From: Streptosporangium sp. NBC_01495
GTDB taxonomy: Bacteria > Actinomycetota > Actinomycetes > Streptosporangiales > Streptosporangiaceae
Assembly (NCBI RefSeq): GCF_036250735.1
Contig: NZ_CP109430.1
Location: 620,001-684,000 of the forward strand
Direction of reading: 5' to 3'
Length of the DNA stretch: 64,000 nucleotides
Position numbers and translations under genes: made by a program. Positions 8,343 through 18,053 of this stretch are shown one piece after another. The notes beneath the pieces were generated by a model. The model saw only the letters and a list, made by a program, of their open reading frames with translations, had not been told where the DNA came from and did no database searches. Position 1 is the first letter of the stretch; each line of letters begins with the position of its first letter.

Positions 8343-8924
8343 TCAGTCGCGAAGAGCTTGGGCGAGCGCGGTTCTCACTCGTCCCAGGCAGTCGTCCGGA
8401 TCGGGCAGGGCCGCGAGCTGGTGGGCGAGATCAACCTCCCACGAGCTCGCCGTGCCGGAAGGAACGGAGGAGAACATACGGAGTGACGGGGCCCATCCGA
8501 TGACACGCCGCGCCAGTGCGATCGCTTCAGCGTCGATCATTCCCCGGTCCGCCAGCTCCGCCAGCTCCGCCAGCTCCGCGAGATCGGCGAGGTCACGTGG
8601 CGCGAACCGACCTCCTTGGAGGGCTGTGAGTATCGGCCGGCGAGGTCACGCGGTCGGATGACTCTGATTCCCCGCTCGTAGAGCTCGGGAGGGATCGTCA
8701 CCGATTGCCTCACGACTATGCCAGTAATACCCTGGCAGGTAATTTTCATAATACTGATGGTTGAGCCGGCCCTCGATACGCGTCTCAGTGATCTCGGTGA
8801 GACGCCGAATCCGGTTCTCGTCCCCCAAGTGCCGGACCTCCGCCTCGAACCGCTCCGGCCCGCCCGCGGTTTCGATCGCCCGCTCCAGGTGGCCGCTTTC
8901 ACGCCACCCGCGATAACTGCTCAT
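8343..8924 (-). pseudogene. Frame-disrupted gene of unknown function
   Basis: ATG 8924 has AAGGAG 8 bases upstream and opens a coding-like frame for about 65 codons. That frame then meets an in-frame TGA at 8646-8648. Between about 8640 and 8730 another frame has the higher third-position GC and reads as plausible protein (VTIPPELYERGIRVIRPRDL). From about 8640 to the stop at 8343 the original frame is again protein-like (APRDLADLAELA, later SSWEVDLAHQLAALPDPDDCL). Two compensating indels would restore one protein of about 190 residues. It could be a decayed gene, a sequencing artefact, or two small genes. Confidence 0.5.
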
Positions 8925-9150
8925 CGGGTCGTCTCCTTCTATTGGATCTCGGTACGGCCGACTCCGTGGGACCGGGGCCGGACTAGGAGATCATCGCCCG
9001 GCCCATCGAAGGACTTCCACCGGTTCCGTACGGAACTCCAAGACGTGATCCGCGCCAGAGAGTGATCTCACACCCCGGCATGCCCGTCGGGTGGAATCGG
9101 GCGGGAAGCGGTGGACAGCTGACTTGTTCAGGTGCCGACCAGAAGACTTG

Positions 9151-10035
9151 TCACAGCAGCCCGTCCTTCACCCCGAACTCCTGGTCGACCTTCTCTCTGA
9201 TCTCCCGGGACCTGGGGTTGTAGCGGGCGTAGAAGTCCCGGCCACACTCCAGGTCCTCGATCGCCGCACTGATCTCCCGCTTCAGATACGGCTCGGCCTG
9301 GTCGGGTGTCAGCTGCGGGATAAAGGAGTCGGCGCCTCGGGTATCCGGGTTCTGCGCGGCCCCCAGTCTCGCCGACTCGGCCTCGAACCTGAGGCGGCCG
9401 TTCTGGGAGATCTGAGTCGGTTTGAGCGAGGTTATCTTGTGGCCTCTGGCGCTGAGGCATTCGCCGAAGGAGCGCGCGAGCTCGACGAGCTGGGCGTCCC
9501 CGTTGAGGGCATCGTCTTCGAGCTGCTCGGACCTTCTGTTGATCTGGGTGAAGGCGTCGGACAGCGAGGTCGCCTTTTTGCCGGTGAGTGTTGAGAAGGC
9601 GGTCCCGTAGCAGGCCGCGTCCGCCGCGTCCCACGCTGCTCGCTGGGTCTGCGACAGGGATCTGAGAACCGGCTGGTTGGGGTTGTCGAGCCCGTGCTCG
9701 TTGTAGAGCTGGGGGTAGAGGTGGCGCGCGAATACCCCGAAGCCATATTTGTGCCGATAAAGCTTTATCTTCTGGTACTCGCCGGTCTGCTCCTGAATTT
9801 TTTCCGGTACGGGCACCCTGGGTGCGGGCACGTCCGCCGTGTATTTGAAGCCTTTGCGCTTCATGCAGTCGACACGCGTCGCCTCCATCAGGCGGCGCTT
9901 GTCCTGCGGCTCGGAGGTCGAGGCCGCGGATCCGGCGGCGAGCGCGCCGCCGGTCGGAGCCTCGCCGCATCCGGTCAGTACGGCCAGGGTGAGAACGGCC
10001 ACGGACACGGACACGCTCGTGGTTGCTCGTGGCAT
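9151..10035 (-). CDS. Cysteine-containing lipoprotein, tandem paralogue A
   Basis: A 294-residue predicted lipoprotein. I start it at ATG 10035 so that a signal peptide with lipobox LTGC ends at residue 20-23; the open frame upstream is not protein-like. The mature part has four cysteines (DCMKRKGFKY, ACYGTA, GECLSARG, LECGRDFYA) also present at the same places in the next gene, probably forming two disulfides outside the cell. It ends in a charged C-terminus. Function is unknown. It lies 53 bp downstream of its paralogue, so one operon is likely. Confidence 0.8.
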   Translation of the reverse strand: MPRATTSVSVSVAVLTLAVLTGCGEAPTGGALAAGSAASTSEPQDKRRLMEATRVDCMKRKGFKYTADVPAPRVPVPEKIQEQTGEYQKIKLYRHKYGFGVFARHLYPQLYNEHGLDNPNQPVLRSLSQTQRAAWDAADAACYGTAFSTLTGKKATSLSDAFTQINRRSEQLEDDALNGDAQLVELARSFGECLSARGHKITSLKPTQISQNGRLRFEAESARLGAAQNPDTRGADSFIPQLTPDQAEPYLKREISAAIEDLECGRDFYARYNPRSREIREKVDQEFGVKDGLL

Positions 10036-10088
10036 GGTCGGGATCCTTTTCCGTGATCGGAAACGCGGCCGGGTAGTGGTTGAGGTCC

Positions 10089-10979
10089 TCACAGGAGTTC
10101 CTTGCTCACGCCCAGCTCTCGCAGCACCTTCTCCGAGACCTCGTCGTCCTTCGGGCGGTGGGCGGCGTAGAAGTCCCTGCCGCACTCAAGGTCCTCGATC
10201 GCGGCCTGCACCTCCCTCGCGAGATAGGGCGCGGCCTCCTCGGCGGAGAAGGCCGGGATGTAGACCCCGGCCCTGATGCTGTCGTCGCGTTGGGCGACGG
10301 CTTCGAGCCCGACCACGAAATGCGACTGGGCGCTCATCTCGATCTCGGTCGGCTTGAGGGAGAAGACCCGGACGCCCCTGTCCCGCAGGCAGGAGCCGTA
10401 GTCGCGGGCGAGCCGGACGAGCTCGGGGTCGCCGTCGATCTCGCTTGATCTGAGCCGTGTGGAGATCTCGTCCATCCGCAGCCGCAGGTCATGCTCGTCG
10501 GTGAACGTCCTGCCGGTTAGCTCCTTGATCGTTTCTGAGTAGCAGGTGTCGTTCGCGACCGCCCACTGCGCGCGCTGGGTCTCGGACATCGACCCCTGGA
10601 GCCTCATGTCCGCCTGCACGCGTGAGCTGGCCATCAGCTTTCTCATGCTTCCGGCACGTAGCTCGGGATCGTCGGGATAGATGTAGTCAGCGAACCTTCC
10701 GAAGCCGTACTTCTCGCGATATTTCATCATCGCCTGGTAGTCCCCTGCCGATCTCAGCTCCTCGTCGGCGGAGATCTTCCGGGGTTCGGGGATGTTCTGG
10801 ACGTACTTGAAGCCCTTCCGCTCCATGCAGTCGGTGCGCATCGTCTCCATCAGATGGCGCCTGTCCTGCGGGCCGCCGGTGGGTGCCGGCTGCGCGCTCT
10901 GCGCTCCCGCCGCGGCGCAGCCGGAGAGCAGCAGCAGGAGGAGACCGGCCGCGGGCATGGTCGTGAGAACTCGTGTCAT
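10089..10979 (-). CDS. Cysteine-containing lipoprotein, tandem paralogue B
   Basis: A 296-residue predicted lipoprotein with lipobox LSGC near residue 20. It shares the block QDRRHLMETMRTDCMERKGFKY with paralogue A (there QDKRRLMEATRVDC...), as well as CYSE, GSCLRDRG and LECGRDFYAAHRP. The gene pair is therefore a tandem duplication that has since diverged widely. The protein has no enzymatic motif I recognise. It is the upstream member of the pair. The start ATG 10979 is supported by the signal peptide (LLLLLLSGC). Confidence 0.8.
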   Translation of the reverse strand: MTRVLTTMPAAGLLLLLLSGCAAAGAQSAQPAPTGGPQDRRHLMETMRTDCMERKGFKYVQNIPEPRKISADEELRSAGDYQAMMKYREKYGFGRFADYIYPDDPELRAGSMRKLMASSRVQADMRLQGSMSETQRAQWAVANDTCYSETIKELTGRTFTDEHDLRLRMDEISTRLRSSEIDGDPELVRLARDYGSCLRDRGVRVFSLKPTEIEMSAQSHFVVGLEAVAQRDDSIRAGVYIPAFSAEEAAPYLAREVQAAIEDLECGRDFYAAHRPKDDEVSEKVLRELGVSKELL

Positions 10980-11110
10980 CGTTGGCCTCTTTCGGCGTGC
11001 GGGGATGGCCGCGGGGCGGTGGCGCCCGCGGAGGAGGGGAAGGTCCGGAGCCCTCTCGCGGGGGTGGCTCTGTCAAAGGTGATCAGCCTGATCCACGCCG
11101 GACGGCCCGG

Positions 11111-12034
11111 TCAGAGTGGGGCGTACCGCCTCGCGTGGTGGGGCGCGGCGGTGGCGAGGCCGGTCAGCAGGATGAGCAGCGCCAGGTGGGCCAGGTCCTT
11201 CTCCCCGTGCGCGCCCAGGTTCTCGGCGTAGACGGCGCACACCGGGATCAGATAGATCGCGGAGGCTACGGCCCACCGCGGGTCGCGGGCCACATGGCCC
11301 GCCCAGACGGCGAGCAGGAGGGCTCCGACCTCCAGCCCGATCCTGACCGCGATGTGCGGACCGGCGCCCTCGGAGAGGTCGAGGCCCGCCGGGTCCGCCC
11401 CGGCGAGCAGCGGGGCCGCCGGAAGCCAGAGCCAGGAGCGTCTGCCGACCCGGGGTGCGCGGGTGGCCAGCACCAGCAGGCCCAGCACGACCAGCGCGTA
11501 GCCCACCATCGGCGCCACCGGGCCGCCGCCCCCGTAGAGCGCCCCGCCGCCCCAGAACGGGTCCGGATCGACCGGCAACACTGTCAGGTCCAGCCAGGTG
11601 CGGCCCAGCGTGATCGAGCAGACCTTGACCGCGACCAGCGTCACCACCGGCAGGGCGGTCCGCACCCGGCCGAGCGTGATCAGGATCACGGCGAGTGCCG
11701 ACAGTCCCACCCACAGGGGGATGGTCGTCGTGTACGGCACCAGCATGGCCAGCTGGGCGACGGAGACCGCCAGGATCCCCAGATGGAGCCCGTCGGCCCA
11801 GCCGGGCCGTTCCGTGGTGCCGATCATCCGCGTCCGCAGCCCGCCGATGACCAGGGCGAGGGACTCGCGGGCCGAGGGCGCGGTCCGTTCCGGCTCGGCG
11901 GTGGCGAGCAGTATCGCGACGAGCTCGCCCCCATGCCCTTTCCGGTAGGCGCGGGGGTAGGCCCGCAGTAGCCACCGGTACCGCCGTTCCAGGATTTCCG
12001 CACGGGTGCGGTGGTCCGTGGCGGCGACGGTCAT
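11111..12034 (-). CDS. Multi-pass membrane protein of PadR operon
   Basis: A 307-residue protein. The N-terminal 70 residues carry RYRWLLRAYPRAYRKGHGGELVAILL, a motif typical of actinobacterial PadR-linked membrane proteins (the 'permease prefix' type). About seven hydrophobic helices follow. Its start overlaps the end of the PadR regulator gene by 4 bp, so it is translationally coupled and very likely under the same operator. Function is unknown; such proteins are often associated with antibiotic or envelope stress. No transporter or enzyme signature is visible. Confidence 0.8.
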   Translation of the reverse strand: MTVAATDHRTRAEILERRYRWLLRAYPRAYRKGHGGELVAILLATAEPERTAPSARESLALVIGGLRTRMIGTTERPGWADGLHLGILAVSVAQLAMLVPYTTTIPLWVGLSALAVILITLGRVRTALPVVTLVAVKVCSITLGRTWLDLTVLPVDPDPFWGGGALYGGGGPVAPMVGYALVVLGLLVLATRAPRVGRRSWLWLPAAPLLAGADPAGLDLSEGAGPHIAVRIGLEVGALLLAVWAGHVARDPRWAVASAIYLIPVCAVYAENLGAHGEKDLAHLALLILLTGLATAAPHHARRYAPL

Positions 12035-12372
12035 GAGAACGCCGATCCCGGACGGAGGATCCGCGCCGTCACCACCGAGGCGGCCTGCTGCATCCGCAGG
12101 GCCTCGGCGCCGACCAGGGTGCGGCCCTGGTCGGTGAGGACGAAGTATCTTCTCGGCCGCCCCTCGACGACCTCCTCCCGGTCGACCGCGATCAGTCCGT
12201 TGGCGGCGAGCCGGTCGAGCGCGCCGTAGAGCGTGCCGACCGGCAGCCTCACCCGGTTCTCCGACAGCTCCAGGGTCTGTTTGATGATGGCGTGCCCGTG
12301 CAGCGGGCCGTCGAGCAGCGAGGCGAGGATGAAATAGCTGGGCTCGCTGACTGTGGATGATCCTTTAGCCAT
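12031..12372 (-). CDS. PadR-family transcriptional regulator
   Basis: A 113-residue winged-helix regulator. It contains the SYFILASLLDGPLHGHAI helix, LPVGTLYGALDRLAANGLI recognition segment and the wing GRPRRYFVLTDQG, all hallmarks of PadR. The start is set at ATG 12372 (MAKGSSTV); GTG 12396 and ATG 12384 are also in frame and lie inside an operator palindrome, so the mRNA may be leaderless. It overlaps the downstream membrane-protein gene by 4 bp. It probably represses its own operon through the palindrome at 12380-12406. Confidence 0.9.
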   Translation of the reverse strand: MAKGSSTVSEPSYFILASLLDGPLHGHAIIKQTLELSENRVRLPVGTLYGALDRLAANGLIAVDREEVVEGRPRRYFVLTDQGRTLVGAEALRMQQAASVVTARILRPGSAFS

Positions 12373-12379
12373 GCGGAGG

Positions 12380-12406
12380 ACCATACTTCGTCTCACGAAG
12401 TATGGT
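12380..12406. promoter_or_regulatory. Perfect 12-bp inverted repeat, PadR operator candidate
   Basis: ACCATACTTCGT (12380-12391) and ACGAAGTATGGT (12395-12406) are perfect inverted arms separated by CTC. The repeat sits at the 5' end of the PadR gene, between it and the divergent ilvA, and is an ideal dimeric-repressor site. PadR operators in other species are dyads of similar size, which supports autoregulation. An effect on ilvA is possible because its start is about 90 bp away. Confidence 0.75.
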
Positions 12407-12494
12407 CAATGCGTGACGTACGGAAAGCCCGCTCCGCCGGGTGGTCGCGCACCCAGGGCGGGACCGCGAGTGCGCGCGCCGTACGATGATCCGC

Positions 12495-13703
12495 ATGTCG
12501 GACCCCCAGGTGACCTACGACGACGTGGTCGCCGCGCGTGAGCTGCTGGCGGACGTCGCGCTGCGCACCCCGCTGATCCACTCCCACGTGCTCTCCGAGA
12601 TCATCGGCGGGCCCGTCCACCTCAAGTGCGAACACCTGCAGCGCTCGGGCTCGTTCAAGATCCGGGGGGCGTATGTCAGGATCGCCGGGCTGAGCGAGGA
12701 GGAGCGGCGGCGCGGGGTGGTCGCGGCGAGCGCGGGCAACCACGCGCAGGGGGTCGCGCTCGCGTCGGGGCTGGTCGGGACCAGGGCGACGGTCTACATG
12801 CCGCGGGGGGCGCCGCTGCCCAAGGTGGCCGCGACCCGGTCGTACGGCGCCGAGGTGCTCTTCGCGGGCGACACCGTGGACGTCGCGCTGGAGCGGGCGA
12901 GGGAGCACGCGGACCGGACCGGGGCCGTGTTCATCCACCCCTTCGACCATCACGACGTCATCGCCGGGCAGGGCACGATCGGGCTGGAGATCGTGGACCA
13001 GCTGCCCGAGGTCGGCACGATCGTGATGTCGCTGGGCGGGGGTGGGCTGGCGGCCGGGGTGGCGCTCGCGGCCAAGTCGCTGAGGCCGGGCATGCGGATC
13101 GTCGGGGTCCAGGCCGAGCGGGCCGCCGCCTACCCGGCTTCGCTGTCCGCCGGGCATCCGGTGGAGGTCAGGCCCGCCTCGACGATGGCCGACGGCATCG
13201 CGGTGGGCCGTCCGGGCGAGCTGCCCTTCGAGCTGATCCACTATCTGGTCGACAGCGTCGTCACCGTCACCGAGAGCCAGATCTCCCAGGCATTGGTGCT
13301 CTGCCTCGAACGCGCCAAGCAGGTCGTCGAGCCCGCGGGCGTGGCCGGGGTGGCCGCGATCCTGGCCCACCCGCAGGTCTTCGAGCCGCCGGTGGTGGCC
13401 GTGCTCTCCGGGGGCAACATCGACCCGCTGCTGCTGGCCAAGGTCCTCCGGCACGGTCTGGCCGCCGCCGGGCGCTATCTCACCCTGCGGGTCCCGCTCT
13501 CCGACCGGCCGGGCGCGCTGGCGGCGCTGCTGTCGCGGCTGGCGGAACTCGGCGCGAACGTGCTCGACATCGTGCACGAGCGGCTGGGCATGCACCCGGG
13601 GGAGGTCGAGGTCCAGCTGCAGCTGGAGACCAAGGGGCCGGTGCACTCCGAGGAGGTGCTGGGCTCCCTGCGCGTCGAGGGATACAAGATCATCGTCGCG
13701 TGA
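12495..13703 (+). CDS. ilvA: Threonine ammonia-lyase (biosynthetic/catabolic type with ACT domain)
   Basis: A 402-residue PLP enzyme that deaminates threonine to 2-oxobutyrate, the first step to isoleucine. The PLP lysine lies in SGSFKIRGAY at K55. SAGNHAQG and the phosphate loop SLGGGGLAAG follow. A single C-terminal ACT-like domain spans about residues 320-402 (LSDRPGALAALLSRL), as in the short TdcB-like class. The start ATG 12495 lacks a clear ribosome-binding site, and an alternative ATG is 9 bp upstream. It is divergent from the PadR gene. Confidence 0.93.
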   Translation: MSDPQVTYDDVVAARELLADVALRTPLIHSHVLSEIIGGPVHLKCEHLQRSGSFKIRGAYVRIAGLSEEERRRGVVAASAGNHAQGVALASGLVGTRATVYMPRGAPLPKVAATRSYGAEVLFAGDTVDVALERAREHADRTGAVFIHPFDHHDVIAGQGTIGLEIVDQLPEVGTIVMSLGGGGLAAGVALAAKSLRPGMRIVGVQAERAAAYPASLSAGHPVEVRPASTMADGIAVGRPGELPFELIHYLVDSVVTVTESQISQALVLCLERAKQVVEPAGVAGVAAILAHPQVFEPPVVAVLSGGNIDPLLLAKVLRHGLAAAGRYLTLRVPLSDRPGALAALLSRLAELGANVLDIVHERLGMHPGEVEVQLQLETKGPVHSEEVLGSLRVEGYKIIVA

Positions 13704-13887
13704 GCCGACGGGGGAGTCGACCGGGTGAGCCGCCGAAGGAGTCGATGGGGGGAGTCGGCGGGGAGTGAGGAGCCGCCGGGGAAGCCGCCGCGGTGGCGGG
13801 GGGTCCGCCGCCGGGTCGTCGGGCCCGGTCACGGCGGTGGACGGACGGCTTTCCTGCCCGGATGGCCTTCCTACCCGGAGGGCCCTC

Positions 13888-15387
13888 CTACCAGGTGGTC
13901 GGCTTCTTCGCGGTGAACAGCCAGGCGTCGAAGAGGGCTCCGAGCTTCTTGCCGGAGATCTTCTCGGCCATCGCGACGAACTCCGGGGTTGTGACGCTTC
14001 CGTACCTGTGCGTGGCGTTCCACTCCTTCAGGAGCCTGAAGAACGCCGGGTCGCCGATCCGCTGCCTGAGCGCGTGGAGCGTCATGCCGCCCCGGGTGTA
14101 GACGGAGTTGTTGAACAGGTCGTCCGGCTTGGCCCGACCGGGAGGGTAGCTCCAGATGGGGTCGTCGGCCCCGGCGCCGTACTGCCTGCGGAAGAGCTGC
14201 TCGGCGGTGGCCTGACCCTCGTGCTCCGACCAGAGCCACTCGGCGTAGGTCGCGAAGCCCTCGTTGAGCCACAGGTCCTTCCACCGCGTGATGCTGAGGC
14301 TGTCACCGAACCACTGGTGGGCCAGCTCGTGGGCGATGATGTCGTCGCCGGGGGCGAACCCGCCGTACATGGGCTTGGTCTGGTTCTCCAGCGCGTAACC
14401 GGCGGGGAAGTCGTCGACCACGCCTCCGGTGGAGGAGAAGGGGTAGGGGCCGAAGATCGTGCTCCAGTAGTCGGTGACCCTTCCCGACACGTCGTACAGC
14501 TTCTGCAGCGAGCCGCGGAACCTCGGGTCGACGGCCGCCAGGTTCTTCAGGCCTCCGGGGGTCCTGCCCTGGAGCATCTCGAACTTGCCCAGCGTCATGG
14601 TGGCGAGGTAGCTGGCCATCGGGTGGCTCTCCCGCCACCGGAAGGTCGTCCTGCCCCCGGCCGTCTTCGGCGTGCCGACGAGCTCGCCGTTGGCCAGGGC
14701 GGTCAGCCCGGCGGGCACGGTGACCTCGAAGTCGTAGCTCGCCTTGTCCGAGGGGTGGTCGTTGCCGGGGAACCAGGTCTTGGCGCCGTTGGGCTGGCAG
14801 GTGACGAACGCGCCGTCCCGGGTCGGGATGAAGCCGTACGTGCCCAGGTTGGAGGAGCCCCGGACCGGTTTGGGCTCGCCGGCGTACGCGACCTCGACGC
14901 TGAACGCGGCGGCGTTCGGGATGGACGCGGCCGGGGTGACGTTGAGCTCGGTCCCGGCCCTGTCGAATTTCGCGGGCCTGCCGTCCACGGTGATCCGGCT
15001 GACGGTGAAGCCGGAGAGGTCGAGGTTGAAGCTCGCCAGGTCCTGGGTGGCCCGCGCCTCGATCCGGGTCACTCCCGACAGGTGCTTGGAGGGCGGGTCG
15101 TAGCTCAGCGTGAGCCCGTAGTGGCCGACGTCGTAGCCGCCGTTGCCGTCGGTGGGGAAGTCGGAGTCACCGATCCCCGGGGCGCCGGGTACGGCTCCGT
15201 GACCGGCGACGACGTCGGAGGCTGAGGCGACCGGCTTCAAGGGGCTCACGGTGGAGGTGTCCGGCTTCACGGAGCTCACCGCGGGGACGCTCTCCCCGCT
15301 CGACGTCGAGCAGGCGACCGTGCCGACGGTCCCGAGCGTGCTGAGAAGAGCGGCGGTCGCCGTGGTGGCCAGCCGTTTGGACGCCAT
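13888..15387 (-). CDS. M1-family metallopeptidase lipoprotein
   Basis: A 499-residue exported zinc peptidase related to aminopeptidase N. The N-terminus is a signal peptide ending in a lipobox-like VACS near residue 26, followed by a Ser/Val/Pro-rich linker. The catalytic motif HELAHQWFGD lies near residue 350, and the third zinc ligand is in WLNEGFATYAEW about 18 residues later. The protein is shorter than full aminopeptidase N and lacks the C-terminal helical domain, like many actinobacterial M1 lipoproteins. It probably trims peptides at the cell surface. AAAGGGG precedes ATG 15387. Confidence 0.9.
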   Translation of the reverse strand: MASKRLATTATAALLSTLGTVGTVACSTSSGESVPAVSSVKPDTSTVSPLKPVASASDVVAGHGAVPGAPGIGDSDFPTDGNGGYDVGHYGLTLSYDPPSKHLSGVTRIEARATQDLASFNLDLSGFTVSRITVDGRPAKFDRAGTELNVTPAASIPNAAAFSVEVAYAGEPKPVRGSSNLGTYGFIPTRDGAFVTCQPNGAKTWFPGNDHPSDKASYDFEVTVPAGLTALANGELVGTPKTAGGRTTFRWRESHPMASYLATMTLGKFEMLQGRTPGGLKNLAAVDPRFRGSLQKLYDVSGRVTDYWSTIFGPYPFSSTGGVVDDFPAGYALENQTKPMYGGFAPGDDIIAHELAHQWFGDSLSITRWKDLWLNEGFATYAEWLWSEHEGQATAEQLFRRQYGAGADDPIWSYPPGRAKPDDLFNNSVYTRGGMTLHALRQRIGDPAFFRLLKEWNATHRYGSVTTPEFVAMAEKISGKKLGALFDAWLFTAKKPTTW

Positions 15388-15459
15388 ACGTTAAAGCCCC
15401 TTTCCCGGCCGGACGGCCGAGCCCGTGAAATGGCACACTACGCGACTGACCTGCGCCGA

Positions 15460-16185
15460 TCAGGCGTCTATGACAAGCGTCCTGGCCGCGATGTCGTGTA
15501 CGGCCTGCTTGCGTGGATGGAAAAGGATGAAAGCCACATCTATCCAGCCCAGGCAGCAGGTGGAGTACATCAGCCACGTGACCAGTTCACGGAGCGCGAC
15601 CTGCCCGACACCGGCCTTCTTGCCGCTGATGTCCGCCACGCGCAACCGGAAGATCTTCTTGCCGAGCGTCTGACCGTTCCAGAAGGCGGTCAGCAGCCAG
15701 TAGTACAGGAAGCCGATGACCGCCACCAGGAGAGTCTCCGCGTAGGGTACCTGCACCGATAGACCACTCTCCGCGCCCGTGACGGTGGTGACGGTCCGGT
15801 AGGTGAAGGGCGAGGAGATGAGTCCGACGACGAGAAGGTCGAGGATTCCGGCGAAGAGGCGGCGCCAGCGCCCGCCCAGCCTTATGCCGCCCGGCCAGGG
15901 AAAACCGCCCGGCGGCTCCCCCGCGGGCGCGTGACCGAAGACGGGGCCGTGGCCCGGCCCATGACCTGGCCTGTGACCCGGCCAGTGGCCCGGCCCGTGA
16001 CCCGGGCCGGGGGCAGGCTCATGGCCGGGACCGGGGCTCGGTCCGTGGCCGGGCCGGGGATCGGGGCCGGGGTCAGGTGCGTGGCCGGGGCCGGGGCCCG
16101 GACCTTCGCAGCCCGGTCCGGGCGGTGCGGGATCGGACCACGGGTCCGATCCCCGGTCGTCCGGCGGTGGCGCTGCTGATCCCAT
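15460..16185 (-). CDS. RDD-family membrane protein with GPGH-repeat N-terminus
   Basis: A 241-residue protein. Residues 1-90 are a Pro/Gly/His low-complexity stretch built on GPGH/GPGP units. Residues 100-241 form an RDD domain: GGRWRRLFAGILDLLVVGLI, then a second helix near 150-170, then GQTLGKKIFRLRV and a final helix near 200-220. RDD proteins are widespread membrane proteins of uncertain, possibly transport, function. The His-rich region (about 11 His) could bind metal. It lies 74 bp downstream of hppD on the same strand. The start is uncertain because the low-complexity region weakens start signals. Confidence 0.8.
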   Translation of the reverse strand: MGSAAPPPDDRGSDPWSDPAPPGPGCEGPGPGPGHAPDPGPDPRPGHGPSPGPGHEPAPGPGHGPGHWPGHRPGHGPGHGPVFGHAPAGEPPGGFPWPGGIRLGGRWRRLFAGILDLLVVGLISSPFTYRTVTTVTGAESGLSVQVPYAETLLVAVIGFLYYWLLTAFWNGQTLGKKIFRLRVADISGKKAGVGQVALRELVTWLMYSTCCLGWIDVAFILFHPRKQAVHDIAARTLVIDA

Positions 16186-16259
16186 TCAAGGGTGATCACC
16201 ACAAGGCCGCCACCGCAAAGCCAAGGGCGGTTATGGGTTGCCCCCGAGCCGGTCCTCGG

Positions 16260-17441
<1,182 letters not shown>

Positions 17442-17471
17442 TCACCGATCATCGCGGAGTATCTGTACATC

Positions 17472-17951
17472 ATGACGATCGACCAGCTCGACGCCCGGCT
17501 CATCGCCCTGCTGGCGGCGGAGCCCCGGCTCGGGGTGCTGGAGTGCTCGCGGCGGCTCGGGGTGGCCAGGGGGACCGTGCAGGCGCGCCTCGACCGGCTG
17601 ACCTCCCGGGGGGTGGTCACCGGGTTCGGCCCCGACGTCGACCCGGCGGCGCTCGGCTACGACGTGACCGCGTTCGTGACCCTGCAGATCCGCCAGGTCA
17701 GCGGGTACGATCCGGTCGCCGACCAGCTCGCCGCCATCCCCGAGGTGCTGGAGGTGCACACCATCACCGGCGGCGACGACATGCACTGCCGGGTGGTGGC
17801 GCGCAGCAATGCCGACCTGCAGCGGGTAATTGACCTGATCGTTGACGTCCGGGGCGTGGTCAGAACCTCGTCGGTGATCGCCTTGGACACCCCTGTGCCA
17901 TACCGTGTTCTGCCTTTGGTGGCCGATGTCCCGCGCAAGGGGAAGGGCTAG
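17472..17951 (+). CDS. Lrp/AsnC-family regulator, probable hppD regulator
   Basis: A 159-residue protein with an N-terminal helix-turn-helix (LDARLIALLAAEPRLGVLECSRRLGVARGTVQARLDRL, residues 5-42) and a C-terminal RAM ligand-binding domain with VHTITGGDDMHCRVVARS near residue 97. The divergent position to hppD, with a palindrome between, suggests it responds to tyrosine or a breakdown product and controls tyrosine catabolism (inference). ATG 17472 is chosen over ATG 17430, which would add a non-conserved leader. Confidence 0.9.
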   Translation: MTIDQLDARLIALLAAEPRLGVLECSRRLGVARGTVQARLDRLTSRGVVTGFGPDVDPAALGYDVTAFVTLQIRQVSGYDPVADQLAAIPEVLEVHTITGGDDMHCRVVARSNADLQRVIDLIVDVRGVVRTSSVIALDTPVPYRVLPLVADVPRKGKG

Positions 17952-18053
17952 CCGTACCATGCCAAGCAGGGGCCAGACACCGTTATCCATCGTTTACCCT
18001 TAACGGTCCGCAACCGTCGGGGGTCAGCGGCGGGTCCTATCGGGGGGTCACGC

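Noticed and set aside
5263-8661. Long plus-strand open frame of 1132 codons
   Set aside because: It is the antisense of the MoxR ATPase and continues through the FIST gene in another frame. The translation is low-complexity Arg/Gly/Pro/Asp text without domains. High GC makes such frames common.
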